This document shows positions 1 through 12,234 of a stretch of DNA of 64,000 bases, in pieces. Under the pieces are notes generated by a model. The model saw only the letters and a program-made list of their open reading frames with translations. It was not told the DNA's origin and did no database searches. Made by a program: the position numbers and the translations under genes. Positions within the stretch are counted from its first letter, which is position 1; the number at the start of each line of letters is the position of its first letter. Source of the DNA: Dromiciops gliroides (lineage: Eukaryota; Chordata; Mammalia; Microbiotheria; Microbiotheriidae); the NCBI RefSeq assembly GCF_019393635.1, contig NC_057864.1, forward strand, positions 475,682,617 to 475,746,616. The letters run 5' to 3'.

Positions 1-105
1 ACAATTGAACCCATATCTTCCTGGTGCCAGTCAGGACTCTACCCATTCTACTATGATACCTTTGGCCTTTAAATTGTTTTTTGTTTTTTTTTTTTTAGAA
101 TTCCT

Positions 106-257
106 AGGGGCGGCTAGGTGGAGTAGTGGATAGAGCACCAGCCCTGGAGTCAGGAGTACCCGAGTTCAAATCCAGCCTCAGACACTTAACACTTACTAGC
201 TGTGTGACCCTGGGCAAGTCACTTAACCCCAACTGCCTGACTAAAGAAAAAAAAAAA
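106..257 (+). mobile_element. Marsupial tRNA-derived SINE (WSINE1/SINE-1-like)
   Basis: Reference copy for the family: head GGGGCGGCTAGGTGGAGTAG (A box region), pol III B box GAGTTCAAATCC, core CTAGCTGTGTGACCCTGGGC, tail AACTGCCT plus A-run. Duplication agaattcct at 97-105 and 258-266. L1-type insertion is inferred from the A-tail and duplication length. Confidence 0.93.
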
Positions 258-266
258 AGAATTCCT

Positions 267-3200
267 GGTTTAGGGAACTTGCACTGAATGAAGCTGGCCA
301 CATAAGCAGACCAGAGGGTTCTGTGAGGCACTGAGCCAGTACTTATTAGAGGTGGGCCTCAAACCCAAGTCTTCCTGATTTTAGCTGCCTCCCACCAGTG
401 AGGCTTGCCAGGTTCTTATAGAGAGAAGACTTACCAGGGCAATACAATTCCACCTCTAGGAGATATTGCCATTCTCACAAAGCGGAGGGGAGAATTCAGA
501 GCCTTCTCTGTGACCTGCTGATTTACTTGATCTAAAGCTGGCCGGTACATAGCTGTTGTAGCTTCCTAACTGGACCTCAACTGCCTAAGTTTCATGGCTG
601 CATACGCACATTTATTTCTAGAAACCATGGGTTCTTAACCTTTTTTGGGGGGTGTTATGCTCATACTTAGGACTACAAAGGAAACCAATGGTAATGAAAT
701 AGTCAGCAAAACCACAAATTATCTTGCTTGCCCCAAAGGTTGGCATTTGATTAAAGTAAAATGGTTTTCATCAACTTATACCCTAAAATGATAACAAATT
801 TACTAACTGGAATATCTAACCTATACTCATTAACATGACAATTTTATGAACAAAGGATTTTCAAATGCAATGGGGAGTTCCCAACTATACATGACTTTAG
901 ATCTGTAAAGGCTGGTTTAAAAAACTAAAGTACCTCACTGTACAATTTTTATCCCAATAAAGAAGCCACTGCCCCCACCCTGAGCTTCCATGGCATCCAA
1001 ATTTCTAGAAATTGTAAACCCCAATATAGCTTTAAGATGTATTTGAATGGATGAATGTATGTGGTTTGGAATCTGAACCCATAAGTTATAAAGTCCTCCA
1101 CCATAAAAACAAAAAGACAAAAACTCTAACTTCTAACAAGCGAAACTATTCTCCAAGTGCTAAGTCAGTACCACAGGGGCCACAGACCACAATGTTTCAA
1201 GATATGAACTCAGTTGAGATTTCAAAAGTCTAGCTGAAATAAAGATTCAACTTAAAGCATTCTAAATGAATGAAAATTGAATTCTAAGACAAAAACCCTG
1301 ACGTTATTTCTCAACCCTATTTTGGACAAAACCAAAAAACCACCGAACACTTAAGTTTAGTATATGAGGACAAAGTAGTTCCAACAGCAGATAGTTATAG
1401 AGTTTTCCAGGAGTTCAAATTTGTGGCAAACTCCTATCTGCTACAAAAGTCTTGAGACGTCCTTTCAAGTAGTAAGGTATTCTTTATTGTGAGTGACAAC
1501 CAACTTTTAATAAAGATATTCTAGACAGTTTGGATTTAAAACTTTGCAAATACACATAGACGTATAACTTGTTATAGGAGACTTGTGATATGCCAAGGCA
1601 AGCACACATTATGAAATTAAAAAGCAAAAAAAATCCCAAGCTATATTAGCTTCTCTTCTTAGGTGACTCCTTTATTCCAGGAAATGTAGGTATTTCCTTC
1701 ACAATTAACGCCAAAACTTCTGCTAACTCATCCATATCTTTCTACCAGTGTGAAGATGCACACATGCAAGAAACACATCTGAAAATGTCTTCACATGCAA
1801 AGAATAAGTTGGCTTTTTTCCCCTTTCAAAAAGAAAATGGGTCACATTTCAAACACTGCCTGAAAAGACAGACAGTGCTATGGAAATGCCCCATGGCCTG
1901 CATTCCTGTTCCACTGATTTCTATGAAGGACAACTCTCTAAAGACAAATTTCCAGCTCCACGAATGTCAGTATTTGTGAAAGGGAAACTAACATTTGTCT
2001 ACATTTTCACCAAAAGGCACTAAGTATTGTTGGGGGACCACAGGAGTGAAACACTGGTTGGATAAAGAGATCTTATGAAGGGTCTTCTTCACACGATTCA
2101 ATTTCCTCCATCTCTTTGGCCCATGTAAAAAGCAGGGGTCCAGGCTGAGCGCCTGATGAACCTCTCCAATGAATGCCCTGGTGGCTACCTTCTTGTTCCA
2201 GTGGTTGCATCCAGTTATCTGCACATGACTGGCTGGCCCACTTCCCTTCCTGGCCGTACATGCCCTTGTTGTCTTAGGTGGCTTCTTATGTGAAATCAAC
2301 ACGCTGCCACCCATTTCTCTCTTCCATGTCTCCCTTTCCACTGCCTTTTGGGATGCCACTTGCAACCGACTTTTTTTGAGACCATGGTGTTCCCTAGTTT
2401 GCAACCACAGGGGATCAATGGGAGAAAATGGGTATTAAAAGATGAGCTTGTGCAGAAATAAGCAGCTTAAGATCACTAAAAGCACTACTGGATGTCCTGG
2501 CACCATCCAAGCCTTCTCTCTTGGTGTCTGTGCCTTGCGCTCCTGTCCATGTGCACAACCAACCCAGGACATATGTACATAGGTTAACTCAATGGGTCAT
2601 CCCACCAGTTACATCTGGCCAACAAAGACTTTGCTCTAATGTTTTCAGTGCACATGGTTTCACCTCTCTTCTGAATCATTCCGGATTTCAAGATGGCAGC
2701 CTCGTTCCAGGGTTTAATGTAATTAGTTACATATCATCTATAGATAAGAACAGCCGGTTATCTCCTCCATCTAACAAAGTGCCTGGCACAAAGCAGGTGC
2801 TTCATACTAGTTACTTCTTTAATGAACAAGTAATCTGTGGAGGCTCCCCTTCAGGACATCAATGAAGGCCTATGGTAAGTAAACCTCTGTTTCTCCATTT
2901 CCCTGTTTTCTATGTCACTGCACAGCAAGGACCAATATGACCCCCACAGTCATGTGTCAGACTTTTGTATAATTCTAACACACATGAGAGATCCCTTTAG
3001 GAATGGTTGTTTTTGTCCCACCCTGTCCAACACCTCAAAAACCAACACAGAGACAATGTGGGAATGTTATGTTCCCTATACCTGCTAATTGTATAAATAT
3101 AAATGTATATTATGATGTTGAAAAAAACCTGACTGCTCCCTCTCCTGTTCTCAGTAAGAATTTCTCTGGTAAGTGGGTAGACTGTTACAGATTTTAGATA

Positions 3201-3607
3201 TATGAAGACAGAGTAGTTGCTGATGTCCTCCGAGTCACATATTGGGGGGGCGGGGGTTGCCTCACAAAATTACTGTTCTCCTTTCCTTTGAATGTTTGCC
3301 TCAGAGATACCTTGAGAATCATGCCCCAAGCACTTTCAGAATTAAGCACAGATTGTTCCTTATGTATCTGGTCAGGTGCAGGCATATACCTAATGTCATC
3401 CTCATCGCCCCTCTTCAAATAGTCCATCACAAATGGGTGCTGACTCCCTCAGGGTGCCGTGATTTGTTTCATTTGTTTGTTATCTTCCATTCTCCTTTCT
3501 ATTTATTTCTCTAAATGCCCTCAATGGCCAGAACCTCTCCCAAGTGGAGAGACAAAGAGTTCATTAGGAAAAGGAGTTTCTAGGCTCATTTGGCTACTGT
3601 GTTGAGG
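267..3607. other. EIF4H intron 1, unassigned
   Basis: Non-repetitive to lightly repetitive AT-rich DNA; a degraded reverse MIR-like piece at about 320-420 and a hAT-like end at 626-650. A 138-codon frame at 1988-2404 (minus) has no recognisable similarity. Confidence 0.5.
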
Positions 3608-3623
3608 AAGCCCTTCCTTTTAA

Positions 3624-3792
3624 TTAAAAAAAATTTTTTTTGCGGGGCAACCGGGGGGGGGGGGGGTGTAGGTAAGTGACTTGCCCAGGGTCACACAAGC
3701 TAGTAAGTGTCAAGTGTCTGAGGCTGGATTTGAACTCAGGAACTCCTGAATCCAGGGCCAGAGCTTTATCCACTGCGCCACCTGGCTGCCCC
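3624..3792 (-). mobile_element. SINE copy
   Basis: Duplication aagcccttcCttttaa at 3608-3623 and 3793-3808 (one mismatch). Carries a long G run near its tail. Confidence 0.92.
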
Positions 3793-3808
3793 AAGCCCTT
3801 CATTTTAA

Positions 3809-5951
3809 ATCAAGTCAGTGGCTCTATGAAGCAGAGAGATCTTGGAGGGTGTTAAAATTCTTAATCCCACCATAAATACTTGTTTAACAGTTATATTTTT
3901 CATCTGTCATCTATGTCCAACAATGAAGGGAGAAGAGACCACTGGAGGAACTGAACTCCATCCACACTGACAATCCAATCATGAATTAAGTCAGAAAATA
4001 TAAACCAGGGACACACCAGTTTAAGGGAGACATACTAAAAAAATCAGGTCAGAGTTGTAAGAGTTGGTTTCATACTGTGTTCAAGAAGAACAATGATTTC
4101 ATAGTACACTTACACATCACAATTTTCAGTAGTCAAGATAAGCATAACAGCACCATGAATTACCCAACCTATATACTACTACCACCCCTTTCAGAAAATA
4201 AAGTAGAGAAGTCATAAGAATTTGGCAAACCCCTCCAAACTGAGGAAATGTTCTTTGAGTTCTCAGTGACTTGAATAAAAGAACAAAAAACAGTGTTGGA
4301 AAACATGGTTTGGGTTTGAGAACTGAAAGGCCAAAAGCTTATAGACAAAAAGGCGTCTCTATGAGGACCATGAAATGTCATAACTCAAAGGTTCTACCCA
4401 TTTCCTGATTCATAAACTTTGCATTTACTTACATAGGACACCCATTAACAGATTTTCTGGCAAGAGACATTTCATTTTGTCTAAAAGCTTAATAATTCCC
4501 TATTAATTTATATAAAACTCAATTACAATTATCTACTTGGTCAAAATCTGAGGCAGGTATTATTCTGGAAAACACATAATTTCATCATTTATGTCAATAT
4601 CCTTAAATGTAAATGACTAGCCCCACATTTTAACTCCAGGAATAACTTCAGGAATTTTAACTTTTAGGAATAAGTCAAGTTTCATGAAACTCCCTCAAAT
4701 AAGTTCTAACAGTTAACAGCACCATGGTCATCCCAATACTGCCAAGTATACTTCCCAAGAATCACTGCTTCACTTCTGTCAGCTAAAAGAAATATCATTT
4801 TTAATATTCTCTGAATTGTGCCTCAGACTTTTAATTGTAAAGCATGTATGATATTAATCTAAATCAATAAAATTTTGGCTGCCTTTTCAAGTCAAATTGG
4901 TACAAGAAACCAACGAAAAAGCTTTTGAACCAATGTACTGGTTCGATGGCAGGTTATAGGGGAGATGGTATCAAAGTCAGCACCTTGAAAAAAAACCCAA
5001 CTCCCCATTTCTCTTCCAACAGCCACAGGGAGTTTCAACACGTTTGCAGTCAGAGTCTAAGTCACTGAGAATTAAAATGACTGCACAACAAGACACAAAC
5101 GGAATAGAGTTTCTATGAAAAAAACTGGAATTCAACCTGAATATTTCAAGGGTATGAAGGAACGTAGTAAAACAGAATAAAAAATTTTAGTCCTAGAAGT
5201 ATTCACTTGTTTCACTGCTAATGAGCTTTTAAGAGGTTGCCCTACAACACTGTATATAGGTTTTACCAGTCTGCTGAAATCCTCTTGACCCTCAAAATTT
5301 CTTAACAGTCCAATGTAGTCCTTCCTACAAGTAATGGTTAGGAATAGCACTGACCCTTTCCTTCTTCCTGTCAGTAGCTTCCAAAAAGGTTTTGCTGTTA
5401 TTAGTATAAAGCAGTTCACCATATTTACCACTGGATGTGTGAGTGAGTGTGTGACAATGGTCTGGAAAAAAAAAAGATAAAGCATTTATTAAGCGCTTAA
5501 TATGTTCCAAGTATTTTGCTGGGTGTTGGGGATACAAAGTCAGGCCCTTCCATTCTCACACACAGAAAGGAGCAGGGAAGGGTGGTGGTGGTGGAAGGCG
5601 TATGAAGGACAAGGGGGCAAAGTCAACAAGTCTGGAGAGCTGGGAGGGAAGTGACCACAGAGAGCCAGCACTCTTCAACATTGAGAAAAGGAGCCAAAGG
5701 GCAGAGGAATCTTCAGGATAAAAAGCCTGTTGGCTAAGAGGTGGAAGAATCAGGAGGGGAAAGTGAGCCCAGATGCCAGCTGGGGCTCCAGCACATTTGA
5801 CTCAAGTTCCAAAGGAACGTGGGCTCTCCCAGCTCCAGCTCATTAGCAGCAACTCCACATATACCATTCTGCAAATGGCAGCCACCTATTAGATAACCCT
5901 GATCCATGACTCCCTTTCGCCCACTAATCCTTCCTACCACCCTAAGTGTAA
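3809..5951. other. EIF4H intron 1, nothing recognised
   Basis: AT-rich sequence. Only a MIR3/Ther-like scrap at 5480-5560 (AGCGCTTAATATGTTCCAAG) stands out. Confidence 0.5.
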
Positions 5952-5967
5952 AAGAATGCTGGGCTGT

Positions 5968-6120
5968 AGGGGCAGCTAGGTGGCTCAGTGGATAGAGCAC
6001 CGGCCCTGGAGTCAGGAGGACCTGAGTTCAAATCCGACCTCAAACACTTAACACTTACTAGCTGTGTGACCTTGGGCAAGTCACTTAACCCCAACTGCCT
6101 CACTAAAAAAAAAAAAAAAA
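5968..6120 (+). mobile_element. SINE copy with intact duplication
   Basis: Identical 16-bp duplication aagaatgctgggctgt at 5952-5967 and 6121-6136. Confidence 0.95.
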
Positions 6121-6560
6121 AAGAATGCTGGGCTGTGCTCCATATAATAAAGCTGACAACAGCACCAGTTCATTTACAAATTTGGATGTCATATCAAACA
6201 ATCAAGGTAGCACTTAATAGAACTATACAACATAATAAAATTCACCTGAAGATGTCTAGGATCTCAAGGGAAGGAATTTTTAAAAGGGTAAAAATAAAGA
6301 GACAATAAAATAGCATTTCTAGACCTCAAATTATATCATAAAGTGATCAAAATGTTGCTATAAAGTTCAAGGAAATGTATTACTCACAAGGAATGCAAAA
6401 ATGTTAAATACCTTTTTTGAACAAGAGTGTAAGTAAGACAGCATTAGGCTCCATCCAATCAGATGCTTTTTCAGTCAAGAAGCAAGCAGCAAAGTGGGAT
6501 CTAGTATTGTCTACATTTTTCATTCAAATACAAAGGCAGTGAAGCTGTAGTACCCTAAAG

Positions 6561-6743
6561 CAGGGCTTCTTAAACTTTGACCACTTGTGACCCTTTTTGC
6601 CTGAGAAATTTTTAAGCAACCCTGGACATAAAGGGATATAAAATAGTTAGACACAACCTTTCACTGTTGCCAAATTTTTTGACCCCCCCCATATTCAGTT
6701 ACAACCCCATATGGGGTCATGACCCACAGCTTAAGAAGCTTGG
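6561..6743 (+). mobile_element. hAT element, same family as the LIMK1 exon 7 copy
   Basis: 183 bp, ends CAGGGCTTCTTAAACTTT and CTTAAGAAGCTTGG. Flanks ccctaaag (6553-6560) and cactatag (6744-6751) match at 6 of 8 positions, consistent with an old 8-bp duplication. Its interior aligns by eye with 54094-54293 along the full length. Confidence 0.88.
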
Positions 6744-6850
6744 CACTATAGAATACTCTTGTGAAAGCCTGCCTGTTTTCCCTAATACCCTCACATCAAG
6801 GATGTGAAGAAATGAAGCTGAAAATTCTGTGTAGAAAGTAGGTATTTGGG

Positions 6851-7030
6851 AAAAAAAGGAAAAAAAAAAGAAAAAAAAGGGGCAGCTAGATGGTGCAGTG
6901 GATAGAGCACTGGCCCTGGAGTCAGGAGTACCTGAATTCAAATCCGATCTCAAACACTTAACACTTGCTAGCTGTGTGACCCTGGGCAAGTCACTTAACC
7001 CCAATTGCCTCACTAAAAAAACAAAAAATA
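6851..7030 (+). mobile_element. SINE copy
   Basis: 17-bp duplication (gaaaRtaggtatttggg) at 6834-6850 and 7031-7047. An A-rich stretch of 28 bases separates the left duplication from the SINE head at 6879, which is unusual. Confidence 0.88.
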
Positions 7031-7276
7031 GAAAATAGGTATTTGGGTTGGCAGTTGTTGAGGTTCTTAGTTGCCCCCTCCCCTATAGTAAGAGGAACCG
7101 GAAGGTTTTCCTTCAGATACTTTCTGAATTGATCCTTCAATAATACCCCTTTATTGTGTTGCTCCCTGTATCGTGATCTCCCATGGCATTTAGTTTAATC
7201 CAGCCATTTTCTCAATCTTTGATTAGTTACAATCTAAGTGTGTGATGGTTCTACTCTTCTACTGTTCTTCCTTTTT

Positions 7277-7397
7277 TGTTTGTTTTTTTTTTGGGGGGGG
7301 GGGCAGTGAGGGTTAAGTGACTTGCCCAGGGTCACACAGCTAGTTAAGTGTCAAGTGTCTGAGGCTGGATTTGAACTCAGATCCTCCTGAATCCAGC
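7277..7397 (-). mobile_element. SINE copy, 5' truncated
   Basis: Lacks the head: it breaks off in CCTGAATCCAGC. Confidence 0.85.
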
Positions 7398-8481
7398 AAC
7401 CAATTTGTTATAAAAATCTTTGTAGATCTTTTTCATTTTTCTTCTGTTTGCTGTCCTATTTCCATTTTTGTCTTTAAATGCCCTGGGGATGACTTTGCTC
7501 TCTTGCCAAGCTTTCTTTAGACTGGTTTTAAGTTCCAATGCATCTTGTTTATGAGGTAACAATACTGATAATCCTACATCATCATTCTCTATAAAATTTT
7601 ACAACTGAGTTTACATTCTAATCCGGCATCGCCTTTGGTCACCATATATCACTTCGCCTGGCAGGAAAAAACCCTGTTCACCAACTCTCTGATCATAAAT
7701 ATGAGGCAAAGAATAAACAGGGAGATGTGCAATTTCCAGAGGGGGAGGAGAAACAGTGCAGAGTCCAAGTTGAAGAGAGATCACCTGTGAATAGTGAGGC
7801 CTCCCAGATAAGACGATCCTGGTTGCAACAAGCCTGGAAACATTGTAAAGCCTCCTGAGACAGCTCTAAATACTTAAAAATGCTTGCCCACAACATTCAC
7901 ACAGGAAAAGATCAAGTAGATAAAAAATACTGATCGGTCAGATTGTATATGGGAACTATATGCATATCTGAGATAGACAGCTAAAACAGACAAGTTAGAT
8001 CTAGAAGAGTGGACTGGACTGCCTTCAGAAAATTACAAAGCTCCTTTAATGATGACCCCCCACAAAAAAACTTCCCTTGGAAACAAATACATCTTTTTTA
8101 TACTAATATTCTACTGCCATATGACCGTGAGACCTAAAAGACTGAAAAACTGAAGAGGCCCAGGGTGGATATGAGCAGGCTGTAACATAACTATTGAGGA
8201 ACTTCAAAGTCTTCAAAGTATAAAGGAAAAAAGTCATTAGGGAAAAGTCTGACAGGAATAGAAGGCGGCCTGAGGAATATCATGAGATGGGCCAAGCACG
8301 CTGCTGTGTGATGTATAGCAGGACAAAATAGGGAAGGCCTCCAGCATGGTGACCGGAGCCATTATGACTTATAGGAGGGGACATTCAAATCACCAAGTTC
8401 ATCACATCTGAATAATCATCAAGACGATCTGGCATTTATGAAAAAATAGAAAAACAGACCAGTCTAAAGAATAAAGAAACA
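7398..8481. other. EIF4H intron 1, nothing recognised
   Basis: No repeat family or coding signal identified by eye. Confidence 0.4.
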
Positions 8482-8638
8482 TGCGGGCAGCGAGGTGGTG
8501 TAGTGGATAAAGCACTGGCCCTGGAGTCAGGAGGACCTGAGTTCAAATCTGACCTCAGACACTTGACAATTACTAACTGCGTGACCCTGGGCAAGTCACT
8601 TAACCCTCACTGCCCCCCCCGCCCCCCACAAAAAAAGA
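8482..8638 (+). mobile_element. SINE copy
   Basis: Head mutated (GGGCAGCGAGGTGGTGTAG), C-rich tail before the A-run. Imperfect duplication aagaaacat. Confidence 0.88.
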
Positions 8639-9059
8639 AGAAACAAACATCACATCAAGAACCCGGTGTTCAATAAACCCCAAAATGTAAGTTGCTTGGG
8701 GGAAACTAGAAAAGTGTAGCAGGTTAGGTTTTAAGCCAGCATCTTGTGTCATATAACCTCAATATATTCTAAATGGATATGATACAAGACTGGTAGAAGG
8801 ACACACAATAAAATTGAGAAGGGAATGAGATCTGGAATCCCTTATGGCTATGGCTTAGGGGGGAGAGAGGGAGGGTTCTTGATCAAACAAAGGATAGTGG
8901 TAAGCATGAAAGATAAAACTAGATAATTTTATTCCATAAAATTGAAAAATATTTTCACAAACAAAATCAATGCAACTGGGGTATGAGCTGTCAGCTAGGA
9001 AAACTCTGCATCACATTTCTCTGATAAGGGTATCATATCCAAAGTAAACAGGAAAACAA

Positions 9060-9430
9060 ATAACATTAGATAGAAATGTGATCAAAGGCTATGAAGAAAA
9101 AAATTCTCAAAAAGAATTACAAATTATTCACAATCTGATGAAAAATTGCTCCAAATCAACTAAGAAATGTCCAGGAAAGATTTCTATGAACTGATACAGA
9201 ATAAAGTGAGCAGAACCAGTAGAATTTATAACAATTTATTGTGTCAATAAGAACTTATACCATAACAACACTGAAAAAAACATGCAATGATCAGCCATGA
9301 TCCCAGAGGACTGATAAGAATACCACCCGCTTCCTAGAAGGGAGGCAATGGATTAAAATATGACAAATGGGATACATTGTGGGACAAAGACAATATGGAA
9401 ATTTGTTTTGCTCCATTAAGCAAATTTTCA
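9060..9430 (+). mobile_element. L1-type 3' end fragment
   Basis: Contains AAAGTGAGCAGAACCAGTAG and neighbouring sequence typical of marsupial L1 3' ends. No open frame remains. Confidence 0.55.
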
Positions 9431-9526
9431 CATGGGTTTCATTTTTTTTTTGGATGGACAAGAAGGGAGGTGAAAGAAAATAAATCCTTTTTGGATGAAA
9501 AAAAGTTTAAAAAAATCAAAAGGAGA

Positions 9527-9676
9527 GGGCAGCTAGGTGGCACAGTGGATAGAGCACCGGCCCTGAATTCAGGAGGACCTGAGTTCAAATCTGACCTCAG
9601 ACACTTAATACTTACTAGTTGTGTGACCCAGGGCAAGTCACTTAACCCCAATTGCCTCAGCCAAAAAAAAAAAAAC
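9527..9676 (+). mobile_element. SINE copy
   Basis: Duplication tcaaaaggaga on both sides (about 9516-9526 and 9677-9687). Confidence 0.92.
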
Positions 9677-9861
9677 CTCAAAAGGAGAAATGCAAAACCA
9701 AAACAACTGAGGTTTATTCTCACTCAGAAAACCAGCAAAGATGGCAAAATATGAAAACATTTTACATTGTAGAATGACAGGCATGCTAATAAACTCCTAT
9801 GATTTGCCCCAATCATTTTGGAGAGCAATTTGGAGCTTTACTTATAAAAAAGTGGCTAAAG

Positions 9862-10019
9862 GGGCAGCTAGGTGGTACAGTGTATAAAGCACCAGCCCTG
9901 GATTCAGGAAGACCTGAGTTCAAATCCTAATCAGACACTTGACGCTCACTAGCTATGTGAGCCTGCGCAAATCACTTAACCCTTACTGCCCCTCAAAAAA
10001 AAAAAAAAAAGAAAAAAGA
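9862..10019 (+). mobile_element. SINE copy inside L1
   Basis: Duplication aaaagtRgctaaa on both sides. Interrupts an L1 ORF2 relic. Confidence 0.92.
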
Positions 10020-10135
10020 AAAAGTAGCTAAAATGTCCATACCCTTTGATCCAATAATCCCATAGCTAAATATATACCCTAAAGAAGTTAAAGGTCTCAT
10101 ATACACCAAAATATTAAGAACAGCTCTCTTGTGGT

Positions 10136-10267
10136 GCAGTGGATAAAGCACCAGCCCTGGATTCAGGAGTACCTGAGTTCAAATCCAGCTTCAGACACTT
10201 GACACTAGCTGTGTGACCCTGGGCAAGTCACTTAACCTCCATTGCCCCGCAAAAAAAAAAAAACAAC
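10136..10267 (+). mobile_element. SINE copy, head-truncated, inside the same L1
   Basis: Identical 17-bp duplication aacagctctcttgtggt at 10119-10135 and 10268-10284, although the SINE starts at its GCAGTGG. This is truncation during reverse transcription rather than later deletion. Confidence 0.95.
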
Positions 10268-10421
10268 AACAGCTCTCTTGTGGTAGCAAAGAATGAGAAG
10301 TACAACAATAATGCAATATTACTATGCTATAAGAAATGATGCATATTAAGAACTCAGAGAAGCACAGGAAAATATATGAACAGATGCACTGAAGTCCAAA
10401 CCTAAAACACAATGCAAATTT

Positions 10422-10564
10422 TTTTTTAAGTGAGGCAATTGGGGTTAAGTGACCTGCCCAGGGTCACACAGCTAGTAAGTGTTAAGTGTCTGAGGCTGGA
10501 TGTGAACTCAGGTCCTCCTGACTCCAGGGCTGGTGCTCTATCCACTGCGCCACCTAGCTGCCCT
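10422..10564 (-). mobile_element. SINE copy
   Basis: Duplication acaatgYaaWttt at 10409-10421 and 10565-10577. Confidence 0.92.
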
Positions 10565-10888
10565 ACAATGTAATTTTAAAGGAGAAAAAAAATGAAACTG
10601 GACACTTTGTAATTACAATGAGTATGCTTAGTTCTGGAGTCTGAGGAAAAGAACCCCCCCCCCTCCTTTATTTGCAGAGGTCAGGGAGAGAGGCTAAGGA
10701 ATACTGGTCTAGATATTGTATTTACCATCAGACAGGGTTGATATATTGGTTAGTTTTGCTGAAATAATCCCCAGAATATTTTTTAAAATTATTGTTTGTT
10801 ATACAGAAAGGCTTTCTGGGTAGAGGTATAGTTAGAAATGAAGATGCCAAAGAGACTAATGAATTTTTTTAAAAAAATAAGTACTATG

Positions 10889-11033
10889 GGGCATCTAGGT
10901 GGCGCAGTGGATAAAGAACTGGCCCTGGATTCAGGAGGTCTTGAGTTCAAATGCAACCTGACACTTGACACTAGCTGTGTGACCTCGGGCAAGTCACTTA
11001 ACCCTCACTGCCCCCCAATAAACAAAACACTAC
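10889..11033 (+). mobile_element. SINE copy with intact duplication
   Basis: Identical 18-bp duplication aaaaaaataagtactatg at 10871-10888 and 11034-11051. Confidence 0.95.
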
Positions 11034-11109
11034 AAAAAAATAAGTACTATGAGGACGGGGAGTGTCCATGTCATTAATAAACATTTACTAAATATACCCA
11101 TTGGACTTA

Positions 11110-11320
11110 AGAGAATGCACATTTATTAAGCACCTGTGTATGTGCCAGGCACCAAGCTAAGCACTTTAAGAATATTTCATGGGATCCTAACAACCACCTT
11201 GGGAAATCTTGAGGCACAGGGAGGGCAGGTGACACAGCCAGTAAAACTTGAACTTGGCCATATTTTCACTCAGTTCTTCCTGACAAGAGGCCTGATGCTC
11301 TAGCCACCGTGCCCCTTCAC
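11110..11320 (-). mobile_element. MIR/Ther-type old SINE
   Basis: GCACCAAGCTAAGCACTTTA and CTTGAGGCACAGGGAGGGCA typify the core in reverse orientation. Confidence 0.6.
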
Positions 11321-11557
11321 TGCCATAGATGCTAAAGGGAGTCAGTCTCCTCCTGCCTTGTTAGGATGTTTAGGGATAACGACAGCTAGTATTTATATGA
11401 CCTTTTGAGGTCTGTGCAGCACTTTACATGTTAGCTCATTTTATCCTCATAACAACCCTATGAGGTTGTCGCTAGTTCATTATGTATAAATAAAGCCAAT
11501 TCTAAGGGATAGCCCCTAGAGATCTTTCTCATCTTCTTTAAGAATGATGTAAAGGAG

Positions 11558-11697
11558 GGGCAGCTAGGTGGTGCAGTGCTTTAAAGCACCAGCCCTGAAT
11601 TCTGGAGGATCTGAGCTCAAATCTGGCCTTGGACAATTGACACTAGCTGTATGACCCTGGGCAAGTCACTTAACCCTCACTGCCCCACCCCCTAAAA
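11558..11697 (+). mobile_element. SINE copy
   Basis: Duplication aatgWtgtaaaggag at 11543-11557 and 11698-11712. Confidence 0.93.
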
Positions 11698-11943
11698 AAT
11701 GTTGTAAAGGAGACTGATGAAAGCTGGGCTAGATGGATTAATCCTTTCCAATTCAGACTAGTTCATGTTAGCATGGTCCTCAGTGGAGAATTAGAAGCCC
11801 CCCCTGCCAAAAAAAACAATGCTATGAAGCATTGTTATTTTGATCTTTATTCAGCCTTAACAAAATATTCAACAAGAAATTTTGTAGGATAAAGTATTAT
11901 TTTCAAATACATGTAGATGTTATTGAGATTAAGAATCACTTAA

Positions 11944-12111
11944 GGGGCGGCCAGGTGGCGCAGTGGATAAAGCACCGGCCCTGGATTCAGGAGTTCCTGA
12001 GTTCAAATCCGGCCTCAGACACTTGACACTTACTAGCTGTGTGACCTTGGGCAAGTCACTTAACCCCCATTGCCCTGCAAAACAAACAAACAAACAAAAA
12101 CAAAACAAAAA
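11944..12111 (+). mobile_element. SINE copy
   Basis: Identical 13-bp duplication aagaatcacttaa at 11931-11943 and 12112-12124. Tail is a (CAAA)n run. Confidence 0.95.
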
Positions 12112-12234
12112 AAGAATCACTTAAAAGCATTACTGAATTCATAACAGTTTTCTGTCATTTACTTGATACAGAAGCCACATGATATCAGAACATCTATTAA
12201 GCAAGTCTGCAGACTAAGAGACACGTAGGAGGAA

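Larger units (their letters stand above)
9690..10420 (+). mobile_element. L1 ORF2 distal fragment split by two SINEs
   Basis: Remnant of the block encoding the FWRAIW and PFDPIIP-like C-terminal part of ORF2, continuing across the SINEs at 9862-10019 and 10136-10267. The sequence picks up again at each SINE boundary. Confidence 0.65.

Noticed and set aside
610..660. hAT-like terminus GGGTTCTTAACC
   Set aside because: Only one end is visible and no partner or duplication was found, so it was not listed as an element.
1988..2404. 138-codon frame on the minus strand
   Set aside because: Basic, ordinary-looking composition but no motif I recognise. Second overlapping frames exist and no splice or start context supports a gene.
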